NCBI GenBank assembly: GCA_022705325.1
Contig: JAKJER010000044.1
Coordinates: 1-51,746 of the forward strand
Length of the DNA: 51,746 nt
From: Planctomycetota bacterium
GTDB taxonomy: Bacteria > Planctomycetota > Phycisphaerae > SM23-33
Reading direction: 5' to 3'
The notes beneath the pieces are model-generated. The model made no database searches. It was not told the DNA's origin and worked only from the letters and a program-made list of their open reading frames with translations. Made by a program: the position numbers and the translations under genes. Below are positions 45,305-51,746 of this stretch, piece after piece (positions within the stretch are counted from its first letter, which is position 1; each line of letters opens with the position of its first letter).

Positions 45305-46819
45305 ATGAAGCGTTCTTCCGTGTCCTCTGCGTCTCTGTGGCTGATGGCGCTGTTGCTGCTGCTGGCCGGTCCGGCTGGGGCGGTCATCAAGGTGGACCTG
45401 CCCGTCAGCGGCAAGCGGGGCATGTGGGAGGTGTCGGCGTCGGTGGTCGTGGGGAAGGTGACGGCCGTCAACGCAGACGCCCGAGTGGCCGACGTGGCCG
45501 TCCAGCAGACGCTCAAGGGCGATTCGCTGGGGGAGCAGCTTCGCGTGCAGATCATCAGCCCGGCGGAGCTGATCGCGCAGGTCAAGGCCGGCCAGAGCGT
45601 GGTGCTGATGACCAGTTCCGCCCGTGCCGGGATGGGGGTGCTGCACCTGGCTGACACGTGGCTGCTGGCCCAGCGGGCGGGGCAGACCAACATCTGGCGC
45701 GTGGTCAAGCAGTTCGGGCCGGAATACGCCCAGGCGTTCCCCGGGCGGACCGACGCGCTGGCGGACCTGCTGGCCCAGCGGGCCAAGGACAGTTACCTGC
45801 TGCTGGACGCGATGGCCCCCAACTACTTCGGCAACGTCCGCAAGATCGAGAAGCTGCCTATCGCCAAGGCGGACGGGCTGCTGGCTGTGGACGTCAACGG
45901 CGACAAGGTGCCGGACTACGTCGCGACGGCGGGCGGCAAGGCGCACCTGCTGATCGGCGGGGAGGCAGGGCTGGCGGACGCGACCGCCAACGCCGGGCTC
46001 GCCGGCGGGGGCGGGGCGGCCTCGGCCAGCTCCACCACGCCGGTATCCGGCGCAACGCTGGCGGCGGGGGACGTCAACGGCGACGGCAAAGTGGATCTGC
46101 TGGTGGGCAGTAGCGTCTACCTGGGCGGCGCGGGCGGATTCACCGACGCCAAGGCCGCCCTGAGCCCGCCGGCCAAGTGCCTCAAGGCCGCCCTGATCGA
46201 CGCCGACGGCGACGGCAAGCTGGACGCAGTGTACGTGTCGGCCGACGGCGAACTGCGGGTCTTCCGCGGCGACGGCGCGGGCAAGTTCGAGGCTGCCCCC
46301 GTCACGGGCCAGCCGGCCCCGCCGGCCAAGCCGCTGTGGCAGGGAACGGCCCAGGCGGCGTTCTTCGGCTCGTTCGACCACGCGGGAAAGGCCTCCGTGC
46401 TGGTTGTGGGCGCGGGCGGGCTGACGCGATACAGCCTGGCGCCGGAGGCTTCGGCGCCGGCCGACTTCCAGCGCCTGACCGGCGTGGACCTGGGCAAGAC
46501 CTATCCCCGGTACAAGGACGGCTTCGCCCAGGCCTCTGGCTGCGTGCTGGACGTTAACGGTGACGGCCAGCCGGACCTGCTCCTGCTGAGCCAGGCCGGC
46601 GGGATCCTCATGGTCAACCGCGGGTTCGGCGGGTTCCTGTTCGACTACGACGCGGGCAAGCCCTTCGGCATCGGCGAAAAGGCGGAGGCCGTGCCGTTCA
46701 AGATCGCGGCCGCCACGCCGATGGCCGGCGGCGACGTCAACGGCGACGGCGCGGGCGATGTCCTGTTGATCGCCGAGGACGGCACGCTCTACGAGGTGCG
46801 GAACGTCAAGCCGAAGTAG
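45305..46819 (+). CDS. Secreted FG-GAP repeat protein
   Basis: A 504-aa protein with a signal peptide whose first codons are derived from a dispersed repeat. Residues 30-195 are an N-terminal domain. Residues 195-504 carry calcium-binding blades DVNGDKVPD, DVNGDGKVD, DADGDGKLD, DVNGDGQPD and DVNGDGAGD, which form a beta-propeller. It is related in design to the protein at 25724 but has no TPR or PQQ partner here. It follows the GH2-like gene on the same strand with a 106-nt gap, so it may be a binding or surface protein of the glycan locus. The ATG has GAAAGG about 8 nt before it. Confidence 0.8.
   Translation: MKRSSVSSASLWLMALLLLLAGPAGAVIKVDLPVSGKRGMWEVSASVVVGKVTAVNADARVADVAVQQTLKGDSLGEQLRVQIISPAELIAQVKAGQSVVLMTSSARAGMGVLHLADTWLLAQRAGQTNIWRVVKQFGPEYAQAFPGRTDALADLLAQRAKDSYLLLDAMAPNYFGNVRKIEKLPIAKADGLLAVDVNGDKVPDYVATAGGKAHLLIGGEAGLADATANAGLAGGGGAASASSTTPVSGATLAAGDVNGDGKVDLLVGSSVYLGGAGGFTDAKAALSPPAKCLKAALIDADGDGKLDAVYVSADGELRVFRGDGAGKFEAAPVTGQPAPPAKPLWQGTAQAAFFGSFDHAGKASVLVVGAGGLTRYSLAPEASAPADFQRLTGVDLGKTYPRYKDGFAQASGCVLDVNGDGQPDLLLLSQAGGILMVNRGFGGFLFDYDAGKPFGIGEKAEAVPFKIAAATPMAGGDVNGDGAGDVLLIAEDGTLYEVRNVKPK
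45320..45350. repeat. CCTCTGCGTCTCTGTGG-type repeat in the FG-GAP signal peptide
   Basis: The sequence CCGTGTCCTCTGCGTCTCTG lies at the very start of the FG-GAP gene. It is a dispersed repeat type, and its opposite-strand reading gives the HRDAEDTE peptide often mis-annotated in other genomes. A related unit (CGCAGAGGCGCAGAG) is at about 50290. Confidence 0.6.
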
Positions 46820-46820
46820 G

Positions 46821-46835
46821 CGCCCCTTGGGGGCG
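46821..46835. terminator. Short hairpin between convergent FG-GAP and antitoxin genes
   Basis: CGCCCC and GGGGCG with a 3-nt loop start 2 nt after the FG-GAP stop. It has no T-run and is weak support for a terminator shared by the convergent genes. Confidence 0.3.
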
Positions 46836-46848
46836 TCCGTTGTTGGTG

Positions 46849-47262
46849 TCAGTTCCGGACTCTTGACGATCTTGTCGCACCTCGGGAGCCTTGGCTGAAG
46901 TGCGGCTTGGACCGGCCCCGGGTCGCACGCGGGCGCGAAACGCGGATGTCTTTAAGAAGGATTCTCGGATCCTCCTGAGCGATGCGGATCAAACGAAGCG
47001 TTGCTCCTGTGGGGGAATTCCGTCCTTGCTCCCATGCCTGCACGGTTTTGGTGGCAACGTTGAGCAACCGGGCGAAAACGTCCTGGCTCACGCCGAACTG
47101 ATCCGTCCGGATGTGAGCGATTTCGTCCCCAGACAGCGATTTGGGCGCGTCAGGAACCTCGACCTCCCGACTTGTCAGCGGGCGCCCCGCATCGAGGGCC
47201 TCAATCATGCTGTTCATGGCTTCGAGGCCAATCTCGTAAAACGTCTTATCGTTGCTTGCCAT
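46849..47262 (-). CDS. HigA-type antitoxin (Xre family)
   Basis: A 137-aa antitoxin with a Cro/C1 helix-turn-helix: IAHIRTDQFGVSQDVFARLL, NVATKTVQAWEQGR and TGATLRLIRIA. This is the arrangement of antitoxins encoded after their toxin, as in HigBA. The first 50 residues likely bind the toxin. The C-terminus is a basic Arg/Ser-rich tail. Its start lies inside the end of the toxin gene (17-nt overlap), with GGAAAG as ribosome site, so both are made from one message. It represses its own promoter in known systems. Confidence 0.85.
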   Translation of the reverse strand: MASNDKTFYEIGLEAMNSMIEALDAGRPLTSREVEVPDAPKSLSGDEIAHIRTDQFGVSQDVFARLLNVATKTVQAWEQGRNSPTGATLRLIRIAQEDPRILLKDIRVSRPRATRGRSKPHFSQGSRGATRSSRVRN

Positions 47263-47596
47263 AGGTTCTTTCCATCCTCGCGTCCATCGCTTCCTTGACG
47301 AGCTTCCACTGGGCTGTTTCCGCCGGGGAGAGGTTCTCCTTCACATTCTTGGCGTAGAAGCTCAGCAGAATCGTAATGCCATATGCCGGATAGTCGGCGT
47401 AAAGGACCCGTCTGCCACCTCTCTTGCCGCTGCCTGATCGAGCCCAACGGATCTTCTGGAGACCTCCAGTGCCAGCCACCGTGTCTCCTCGTCCGGCCAA
47501 AATGTCGGCCTGCAGATCACGAATAGCCTTGTCGGCAATTCCCTCTGCATGCACGGCGCTGGTGAATGCAGGCGACTCGACGAAGACTCGTATCAT
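47246..47596 (-). CDS. HigB/RelE-type toxin
   Basis: A 116-aa toxin of the RelE/HigB superfamily: MIRVFVESPAFTSAV at the start, GGLQKIRWARSGSGKRGGRRVLYADY in the core, and ILLSFYAKNVKENLSPAE near the end. These correspond to the strands that cradle the ribosomal A-site mRNA; Arg and Lys in the core are the usual catalytic candidates. The ATG at 47596 has AGAGGG 6 nt before it. The toxin-first order with a 17-nt overlap is typical of HigBA. The module sits between two polysaccharide genes and has a lower GC than they do, so it is probably a mobile addiction module. Confidence 0.85.
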   Translation of the reverse strand: MIRVFVESPAFTSAVHAEGIADKAIRDLQADILAGRGDTVAGTGGLQKIRWARSGSGKRGGRRVLYADYPAYGITILLSFYAKNVKENLSPAETAQWKLVKEAMDARMERTYGKQR

Positions 47597-47666
47597 GCTA
47601 GCCCTCTTGCGGGAGCAACTATACCATCCAATCGGACAATTCGCAAGCGACGATTCTCTGCCGCGT

Positions 47667-47725
47667 TTGCGTGGGAGCTATGGGAGCCGTGGGACCAACA
47701 ACGAACAGCGAACAGCCAACGGCCG
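47667..47725. repeat. GGGAGCTATGGGAGC / CGAACAGCGAACAGC repeat
   Basis: The spacer before the second sulfatase's 3' end contains two repeat types known from other genomes: GGGAGCTATGGGAGCCGTGG and CGAACAGCGAACAGCCAACG. It is therefore repeat-derived intergenic DNA and holds no gene. Confidence 0.55.
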
Positions 47726-47734
47726 CGGAGCGGC

Positions 47735-49312
47735 TCACTTCTTCTTGGCCCTGCCCTTCCTCTTTTCCGCGGGCAGCATGGGTTTCTCCAGGTCGGCGTC
47801 GGCGGGGCGGTTGCCGTACTGTTTCCAGAAGGCTTCCTTGAAGGGGTTGACCTTCGGGCCGTCCAGGTCCTCGTTCTCCAGGCAGGGGAGGATCTCGCTC
47901 CACCACTGGTCGTAGGCCTTGCTGAGTTGGGCGACGACCTCGGGGTGCTTGTCGGCCACGTCCGTCTTTTCGCCCGGGTCGGCTCGATAGTCGAAGAGTT
48001 CCTTGTTGCCTACCAGGCGGAAGCGGCTGTTGAAGATGGAGCAGTTGCGGTATTTGCCCCCCTCGGCCTGTCCGCGGGCCCAGCGCCCGACGTGGCTGAC
48101 CAGCGTCCGCTCGGCCCAGTCGGCCTTGGGGTCGCTCAGCAGGGGGACGAGGCTCCGCCCGTCGAGCTTGGTGCGGTTGGGGTCCGGATCTTTGGGGTCG
48201 TTCTTCGGCTGGGGCAGCTTGCCCCCGGCCAGCTCCACCAGCGTGGGCAGGATGTCCACGTGTGCGGTGAGCTTGTCGCAGGCCTGGCCGCCCTGGATGG
48301 TCCCGGTCCACCGCCAGAAGGCGGGCACACGGGTGCCGCCGCGCCAGGGCGTGCCCTTGTTGCCGCGCATGCCCGCGTTGTAGAGCTTGCCGATCGAGTG
48401 CCCGTTGTCGGTCATGAAGATCACCAGCGTGTTCTTGTCCAGGCCCCACTGGCCGATCTGCTCCAGCAGCCTGCCCAGGTTGTCGTCGATGTTGGTGATC
48501 ATGCCGTAGTAGCCGATCGCATTCTTGTCCAGGCCCTTGCCCTCGTAGAGCTTGGTGTACTTCTCGGGGCAGTGGTAGGGTCCGTGCGGGGCGTTGGTGG
48601 GGATGTAGGCGAAGAACGGCTTATCGCCCTTTCGGACCTGGTCGATCCACTTGAGGGCCCCGTCGAAGAACACGTCGGTGCAGAACTTCTCGGTCTTGAC
48701 GAATGTGCCGTTGTGGCGGACGTAGGGGCCGAAGTAGCTGTTCTTCGGGGCGTCGCCGCAGCTTCCGGCGTAGGTCTGCCCGATCCCGCCGGCCCCGTGG
48801 ATGTAGACCTCGTCGAAGCCTCGCTTGCCGGGCTGGTAGGGGTCCTCGTCGCCCAGGTGCCACTTGCCGAAGACGCCCGTGGTGTAGCCGGCGTCCTTGA
48901 GCAGTTGGGGCAGCGTCTGCGCCCGCAGGCTCATCCGCTCGCGCTCGTGGATGGTGTGGGTGACGCCCGAGCGGAACTCGTGGCGGGCGGTCATGATCGA
49001 GCAGCGGGTGGGGGCGCAGGTGGGGCTGACGTGGAACTCCTCGAACCGCAGCGACTGGCCCCGCAGCTTGTCCATGTTGGGCGTCTGGATGATCTCGTTG
49101 CCGTGGGCGGCGATCTCGCCGTAGCCCTGGTCGTCGGTCATGATGAGGATGACGTTGGGCCTCTTGCCCGCCAGCGCCCCGGCTGCGGGCAACGCGCCGG
49201 CCAAGGCGGGGGCCACGTTGGCGGCCCGGGCGGCAGGGGCGGCAGCGGCAGCGACGGCAGCGGTGCAGGCGGACTGGAGGAATCGGCGACGGGTGGTGCG
49301 AGATGCGTTCAT
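47735..49312 (-). CDS. Tat-exported sulfatase
   Basis: A 525-aa S1-family sulfatase. The N-terminus has a Tat signal (RRRFLQ, residues 8-13, then a hydrophobic Ala-rich stretch), so it is folded before export. NVILIMTDDQGYG holds the metal-binding Asp60-Asp61. The active-site motif CAPTR (99-103) has Cys99 for formylglycine conversion. GKWHLGDE and FMTDNGHS are further family motifs. The C-terminus is Lys-rich (RKGRAKKK). The ATG at 49312, with AGGAAGGAC upstream, is preferred over an upstream start because it opens the Tat signal directly. The substrate is unknown; it is likely a sulfated polysaccharide shared with the other sulfatase. Confidence 0.92.
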   Translation of the reverse strand: MNASRTTRRRFLQSACTAAVAAAAAPAARAANVAPALAGALPAAGALAGKRPNVILIMTDDQGYGEIAAHGNEIIQTPNMDKLRGQSLRFEEFHVSPTCAPTRCSIMTARHEFRSGVTHTIHERERMSLRAQTLPQLLKDAGYTTGVFGKWHLGDEDPYQPGKRGFDEVYIHGAGGIGQTYAGSCGDAPKNSYFGPYVRHNGTFVKTEKFCTDVFFDGALKWIDQVRKGDKPFFAYIPTNAPHGPYHCPEKYTKLYEGKGLDKNAIGYYGMITNIDDNLGRLLEQIGQWGLDKNTLVIFMTDNGHSIGKLYNAGMRGNKGTPWRGGTRVPAFWRWTGTIQGGQACDKLTAHVDILPTLVELAGGKLPQPKNDPKDPDPNRTKLDGRSLVPLLSDPKADWAERTLVSHVGRWARGQAEGGKYRNCSIFNSRFRLVGNKELFDYRADPGEKTDVADKHPEVVAQLSKAYDQWWSEILPCLENEDLDGPKVNPFKEAFWKQYGNRPADADLEKPMLPAEKRKGRAKKK

Positions 49313-49560
49313 GACGTTGTCCTTCCTATGGGTCACCGTGGGCTTAACGCCCGTTGGGCGGGGCGGATTGTATCGGCAGCCACCTTTGCCGACGGCGAAG
49401 GCGGTGCCTCGGTGTCCGCGGGGCGGCGCCGGGGGCGCTTCCCCTGGATTCGGTTTGCGGGTATAAACCCCGGGTAGGCCGAAGGCCAATGAAGAATGGC
49501 GGCTGGGTCCGGCGGCGGCGCCGGGCCGGGTCTTTTGCGTCCGAGCAAAGGAGACGTGCG

Positions 49561-50274
49561 ATGAGACAGTCGGTACTGGCGGTGGCGGCGGTCGGTGTGG
49601 TCGGTCTGCTGGCGTACGTGGGTCTGGCCCAGCCGTACGGTCGTCCGCCCAGGCCTGGCGGGCCTCGCGCAGACGCCCCCGCCAGTTCCCCCCTGCCCAA
49701 GGATGACGCCGAGAAGAAGATCCTCGACGTGCTGGACGACATGGACCGCAATCAGCGCCGCGGGATGCTGAACGTGCCCAAGGAGGACGGACGGCTGCTG
49801 CGGGTGCTGGCCGAGTCCGTCGGCGCCAAGCGCGTGGTGGAGATCGGCACGTCCAACGGGTATTCGGGCATCTGGTTCTGCCTGGCCCTGCGCCAGACGG
49901 GCGGCAAGCTGTACACCTACGAGATCGACGCCGGTCGGGCCAAGCTGGCCCGGGAGAACTTCAAGCGGGCCGGCGTGGACGAGCTGGTCACGATCATCGA
50001 GGGCGACGCCCACAAGGAACTGCCCAAGCTCAAGGACACCGTCGACAGCGTCGACGTCGTCTTCCTCGACGCCGACAAGGACGGCTACATCGACTACCTC
50101 AAGACCATCCTGCCCCTGGTCCGCCCGGGCGGGCTCATCCTGGCCCACAACGTGGCCCAGCAGGCCGGCTCGATGAAGCCCTTCCTCGAAGCCATCACCA
50201 GCAACAAGGACCTGGAGACGCTCTTCGTCCACATGCAGGCCGCCGGCGTCAGCGTCTCGCTGAAGAAGCGGTAG
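49561..50274 (+). CDS. O-methyltransferase with a signal peptide
   Basis: A 237-aa class I SAM methyltransferase of the O-methyltransferase type. The SAM motif VVEIGTSNGYS (92-102) and FLDADKDGYIDYL (after VDVV) are clear, and GGLILAHNV follows. Residues 1-24 (VLAVAAVGVVGLLAYVGLAQP) look like a signal peptide or anchor, and residues 25-48 are Pro-rich, unusual because SAM is a cytoplasmic cofactor. It could be a membrane-tethered enzyme with the catalytic domain facing the cytoplasm. The ATG at 49561 follows AAAGGAGAC. It is divergent from the Tat sulfatase, and its substrate is unknown. Confidence 0.85.
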   Translation: MRQSVLAVAAVGVVGLLAYVGLAQPYGRPPRPGGPRADAPASSPLPKDDAEKKILDVLDDMDRNQRRGMLNVPKEDGRLLRVLAESVGAKRVVEIGTSNGYSGIWFCLALRQTGGKLYTYEIDAGRAKLARENFKRAGVDELVTIIEGDAHKELPKLKDTVDSVDVVFLDADKDGYIDYLKTILPLVRPGGLILAHNVAQQAGSMKPFLEAITSNKDLETLFVHMQAAGVSVSLKKR

Positions 50275-50281
50275 AAGAGGA

Positions 50282-50361
50282 CGCAGAGCCGCAGAGGCGC
50301 AGAGAGAAGAGAGAGAAAAAAGAAGAGAGAGGAAGCGGCGGGGGACCGTTTCCTCTCTCTT
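50282..50361. terminator. Repeat and hairpin between convergent genes
   Basis: GCAGAGGCGCAGAG (50291-50304) is part of a dispersed repeat. It is followed by a 12-bp stem, AAGAGAGAGGAA (50323-50334) and its complement (50350-50361), with a 15-nt loop and T-rich flank. It lies between the O-methyltransferase and the convergent PEP-CTERM gene and could stop both. Confidence 0.55.
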
Positions 50362-50421
50362 TTCTTCTCTGCTCTGTGTCTCCCCGAAGGGGCCTGTCGG
50401 CTGTTCCTCTGCGTCCGCTGT

Positions 50422-51746
50422 TCAGGCCGTGCGGCGCCGGCGGATGTAGCCGCCGAGCCCGCCGACAGCCAGCGTCAGCAGGGCCAGCGAGGCCGGCTCG
50501 GGCACAGCCGTCAGCACCACGTCGTTTTCCATCGTTCCGCCGACGTAGGTGATGGCGAACTGGGCGCCGCCGGCCTCGAAGCGGGCGCCTTCGGGAAGCC
50601 CGTCGAAGATGCCGATGACGGGATCGCTGGAATCGTTGCTGACGATCATGTACTGGCTGCCGCCGTAGGAGGCGAAGCTGCCGGTCACGTCCAGCACGAG
50701 GTTGGCCCCGTCCATGCTGACCAGGCCGGCCACGTCCAGCATGTCCCACGCCTCGGGGGCGAGTTCGACGTCGAAGAACGAGTCGGGCGCCAGCGTCATG
50801 TCGCCGGTGTGGAGCGTTCCGGCGCTCAGGCCCGGGCTGACGGTCGCCCCCGGCAGGGCGGTCGTGCTTCCGATCACCGTGCCGAACCCGCGGAGCGTCT
50901 GCCCCGGCTGGAGGACCAGCCCGGCGGGCAGGTTGGTCACGTCCAACGTTGCGGGGGTGGCCACCTCCGTGCCCACGATGATGTCGCCGGTTGAGGGCAG
51001 GGGGTTGACCAGGCCCCACTTGACGGCCAGGTACGCGTCGATGTTGGCCCGCTCCATGTCCGACAGGGCCCGCCCGTAGGCGATGACCTCGCCGATCTGG
51101 ATGTTGCCGAAGTAATTCTCCGTCGACGTGCTGATCGACCCGAGCGACATGTTCGCATGACCGCTCCCCGTGGTGCACGTGAAGGCCGGCAGGCCGTTGG
51201 AGGCGTCGGCCAGATCGTTGATATACACGGCGGACCCGTTGGTCAGGCCCTGCCGAATCAGGGCCGCGTACACCAGCGGATCAGTCGTGTGCATTCCCTT
51301 GACGCCGGTCCAGCCGGAGCCGTTGGAGATGCCGTACCCGGTCGGCGCCCCGCCGGCGGAGAAGTTGAGCAACTGGAAGCGGTCCCAGCTACCGTTGTCC
51401 TGGCCCCACAGGCCGCTGTTGGTCGTGTCGGCGACCTGTCGATAGGCGATGAACAGGCTGAAGTCGGGGAGGACCGAGGAGTTGGTGTCCAGGGCGCTGA
51501 CGATGCGGTCGTTGACTCCGTCGAAGAGGAGCACGGGGTTTCCGTTGATCGTCGTGCCGGTGGTGGTGTAGACCGGACGGCGGGCAGCGTCGCTCTGCGT
51601 CGCCTGGTTGCTCATGCCGCTCTTGTCAGCCCAGTAGCCCACACTCTGCCCGCTCGCGGTCACCGGGGTGGAGGTGTCGGCGGTCTGGTAGAGCGTGGAC
51701 GTATCGGAGGCGTCCAGCCACAGGCGCGCCGCGGCGGGCATGGTCC
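50422..51746 (-). CDS. PEP-CTERM-sorted secreted protein, LamG-like domain (partial)
   Basis: At least 439 aa, running off the window edge at its N-terminus. The visible part opens with ARLWLDASDTSTLY, a concanavalin/LamG-type lectin domain with DGVNDRIVSALD and SLGSISTSTENYFGNIQIGE. A second part (about 250-400) is beta-rich with autotransporter-like repeats. The C-terminus has the PEP-CTERM signal VPEPASLALL, a hydrophobic helix and RRRR, which directs sorting by exosortase. Its presence implies that the host encodes that system and exports polysaccharide-associated proteins. True start and signal peptide lie outside the window. Confidence 0.85.
   Translation of the reverse strand, partial: TMPAAARLWLDASDTSTLYQTADTSTPVTASGQSVGYWADKSGMSNQATQSDAARRPVYTTTGTTINGNPVLLFDGVNDRIVSALDTNSSVLPDFSLFIAYRQVADTTNSGLWGQDNGSWDRFQLLNFSAGGAPTGYGISNGSGWTGVKGMHTTDPLVYAALIRQGLTNGSAVYINDLADASNGLPAFTCTTGSGHANMSLGSISTSTENYFGNIQIGEVIAYGRALSDMERANIDAYLAVKWGLVNPLPSTGDIIVGTEVATPATLDVTNLPAGLVLQPGQTLRGFGTVIGSTTALPGATVSPGLSAGTLHTGDMTLAPDSFFDVELAPEAWDMLDVAGLVSMDGANLVLDVTGSFASYGGSQYMIVSNDSSDPVIGIFDGLPEGARFEAGGAQFAITYVGGTMENDVVLTAVPEPASLALLTLAVGGLGGYIRRRRTA

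Overview
The window is about 52 kb of a high-GC bacterial chromosome, most likely from the Planctomycetota (possibly near Phycisphaerae). The evidence is a PEP-CTERM sorting signal, two sulfatases, large secreted TPR, FG-GAP and PQQ-propeller proteins, and many hairpin repeats that sit in frame inside genes. No rRNA or marker gene is present, so the placement is an inference from gene content.

Region 1 (1-9347, minus strand) is a defence island. A compact type I restriction-modification operon runs hsdM - FRG-domain gene - hsdS - ComEC-like metallo-beta-lactamase gene - hsdR, with junctions of -8, 5, 12 and 10 nt. A NERD-domain nuclease-like gene follows. The two genes placed between the hsd subunits are the most unusual part of this region. 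Region 2 (10063-19222) holds a truncated gene, a decayed M41-type peptidase gene and a satellite- or plasmid-like integrated element. The element has HTH/zinc-ribbon and AlpA-type regulators, a Sak4-like ATPase, a putative partner protein, an RMF/CrpP-like small protein, a primase-polymerase with a C-terminal P-loop domain, an iteron-like repeat cluster, a Xre regulator with a palindromic operator, and a tyrosine integrase. It ends 82 bp before the 5' end of tRNA-Leu(CAA). No capsid, tail or conjugation genes are visible.

Region 3 (19707-31376) has a GAF sigma-54 activator, a small Cys-containing protein, a small secreted protein, and a minus-strand gene cluster: giant TPR protein, FG-GAP propeller, PQQ propeller, anchored Pro-rich protein. 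An AT-richer CopG/two-TM pair (31732-32232) lies beside it. Region 4 (32621-38381) is a two-gene operon: a membrane-anchored PQQ propeller, then a 1392-aa protein that joins a dikinase-type ATP domain, a central domain and a phosphohistidine domain (as in rifampin phosphotransferase) to a multi-TM C-terminus. Region 5 (38451-51746) is a secreted polysaccharide-degradation locus: sulfatase, Asp-box sialidase-like protein, GH2-like protein, FG-GAP protein, HigBA-type toxin-antitoxin, Tat-type sulfatase, a signal-peptide-bearing O-methyltransferase, and a PEP-CTERM protein cut by the window edge.

Hairpin-rich REP-like repeats run through regions 1 and 3-5. Several are translated in frame inside hsdM, the dikinase-like gene and the GH2-like gene. 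Another appears to supply the start region of a PQQ gene, and another the signal peptide of an FG-GAP gene.
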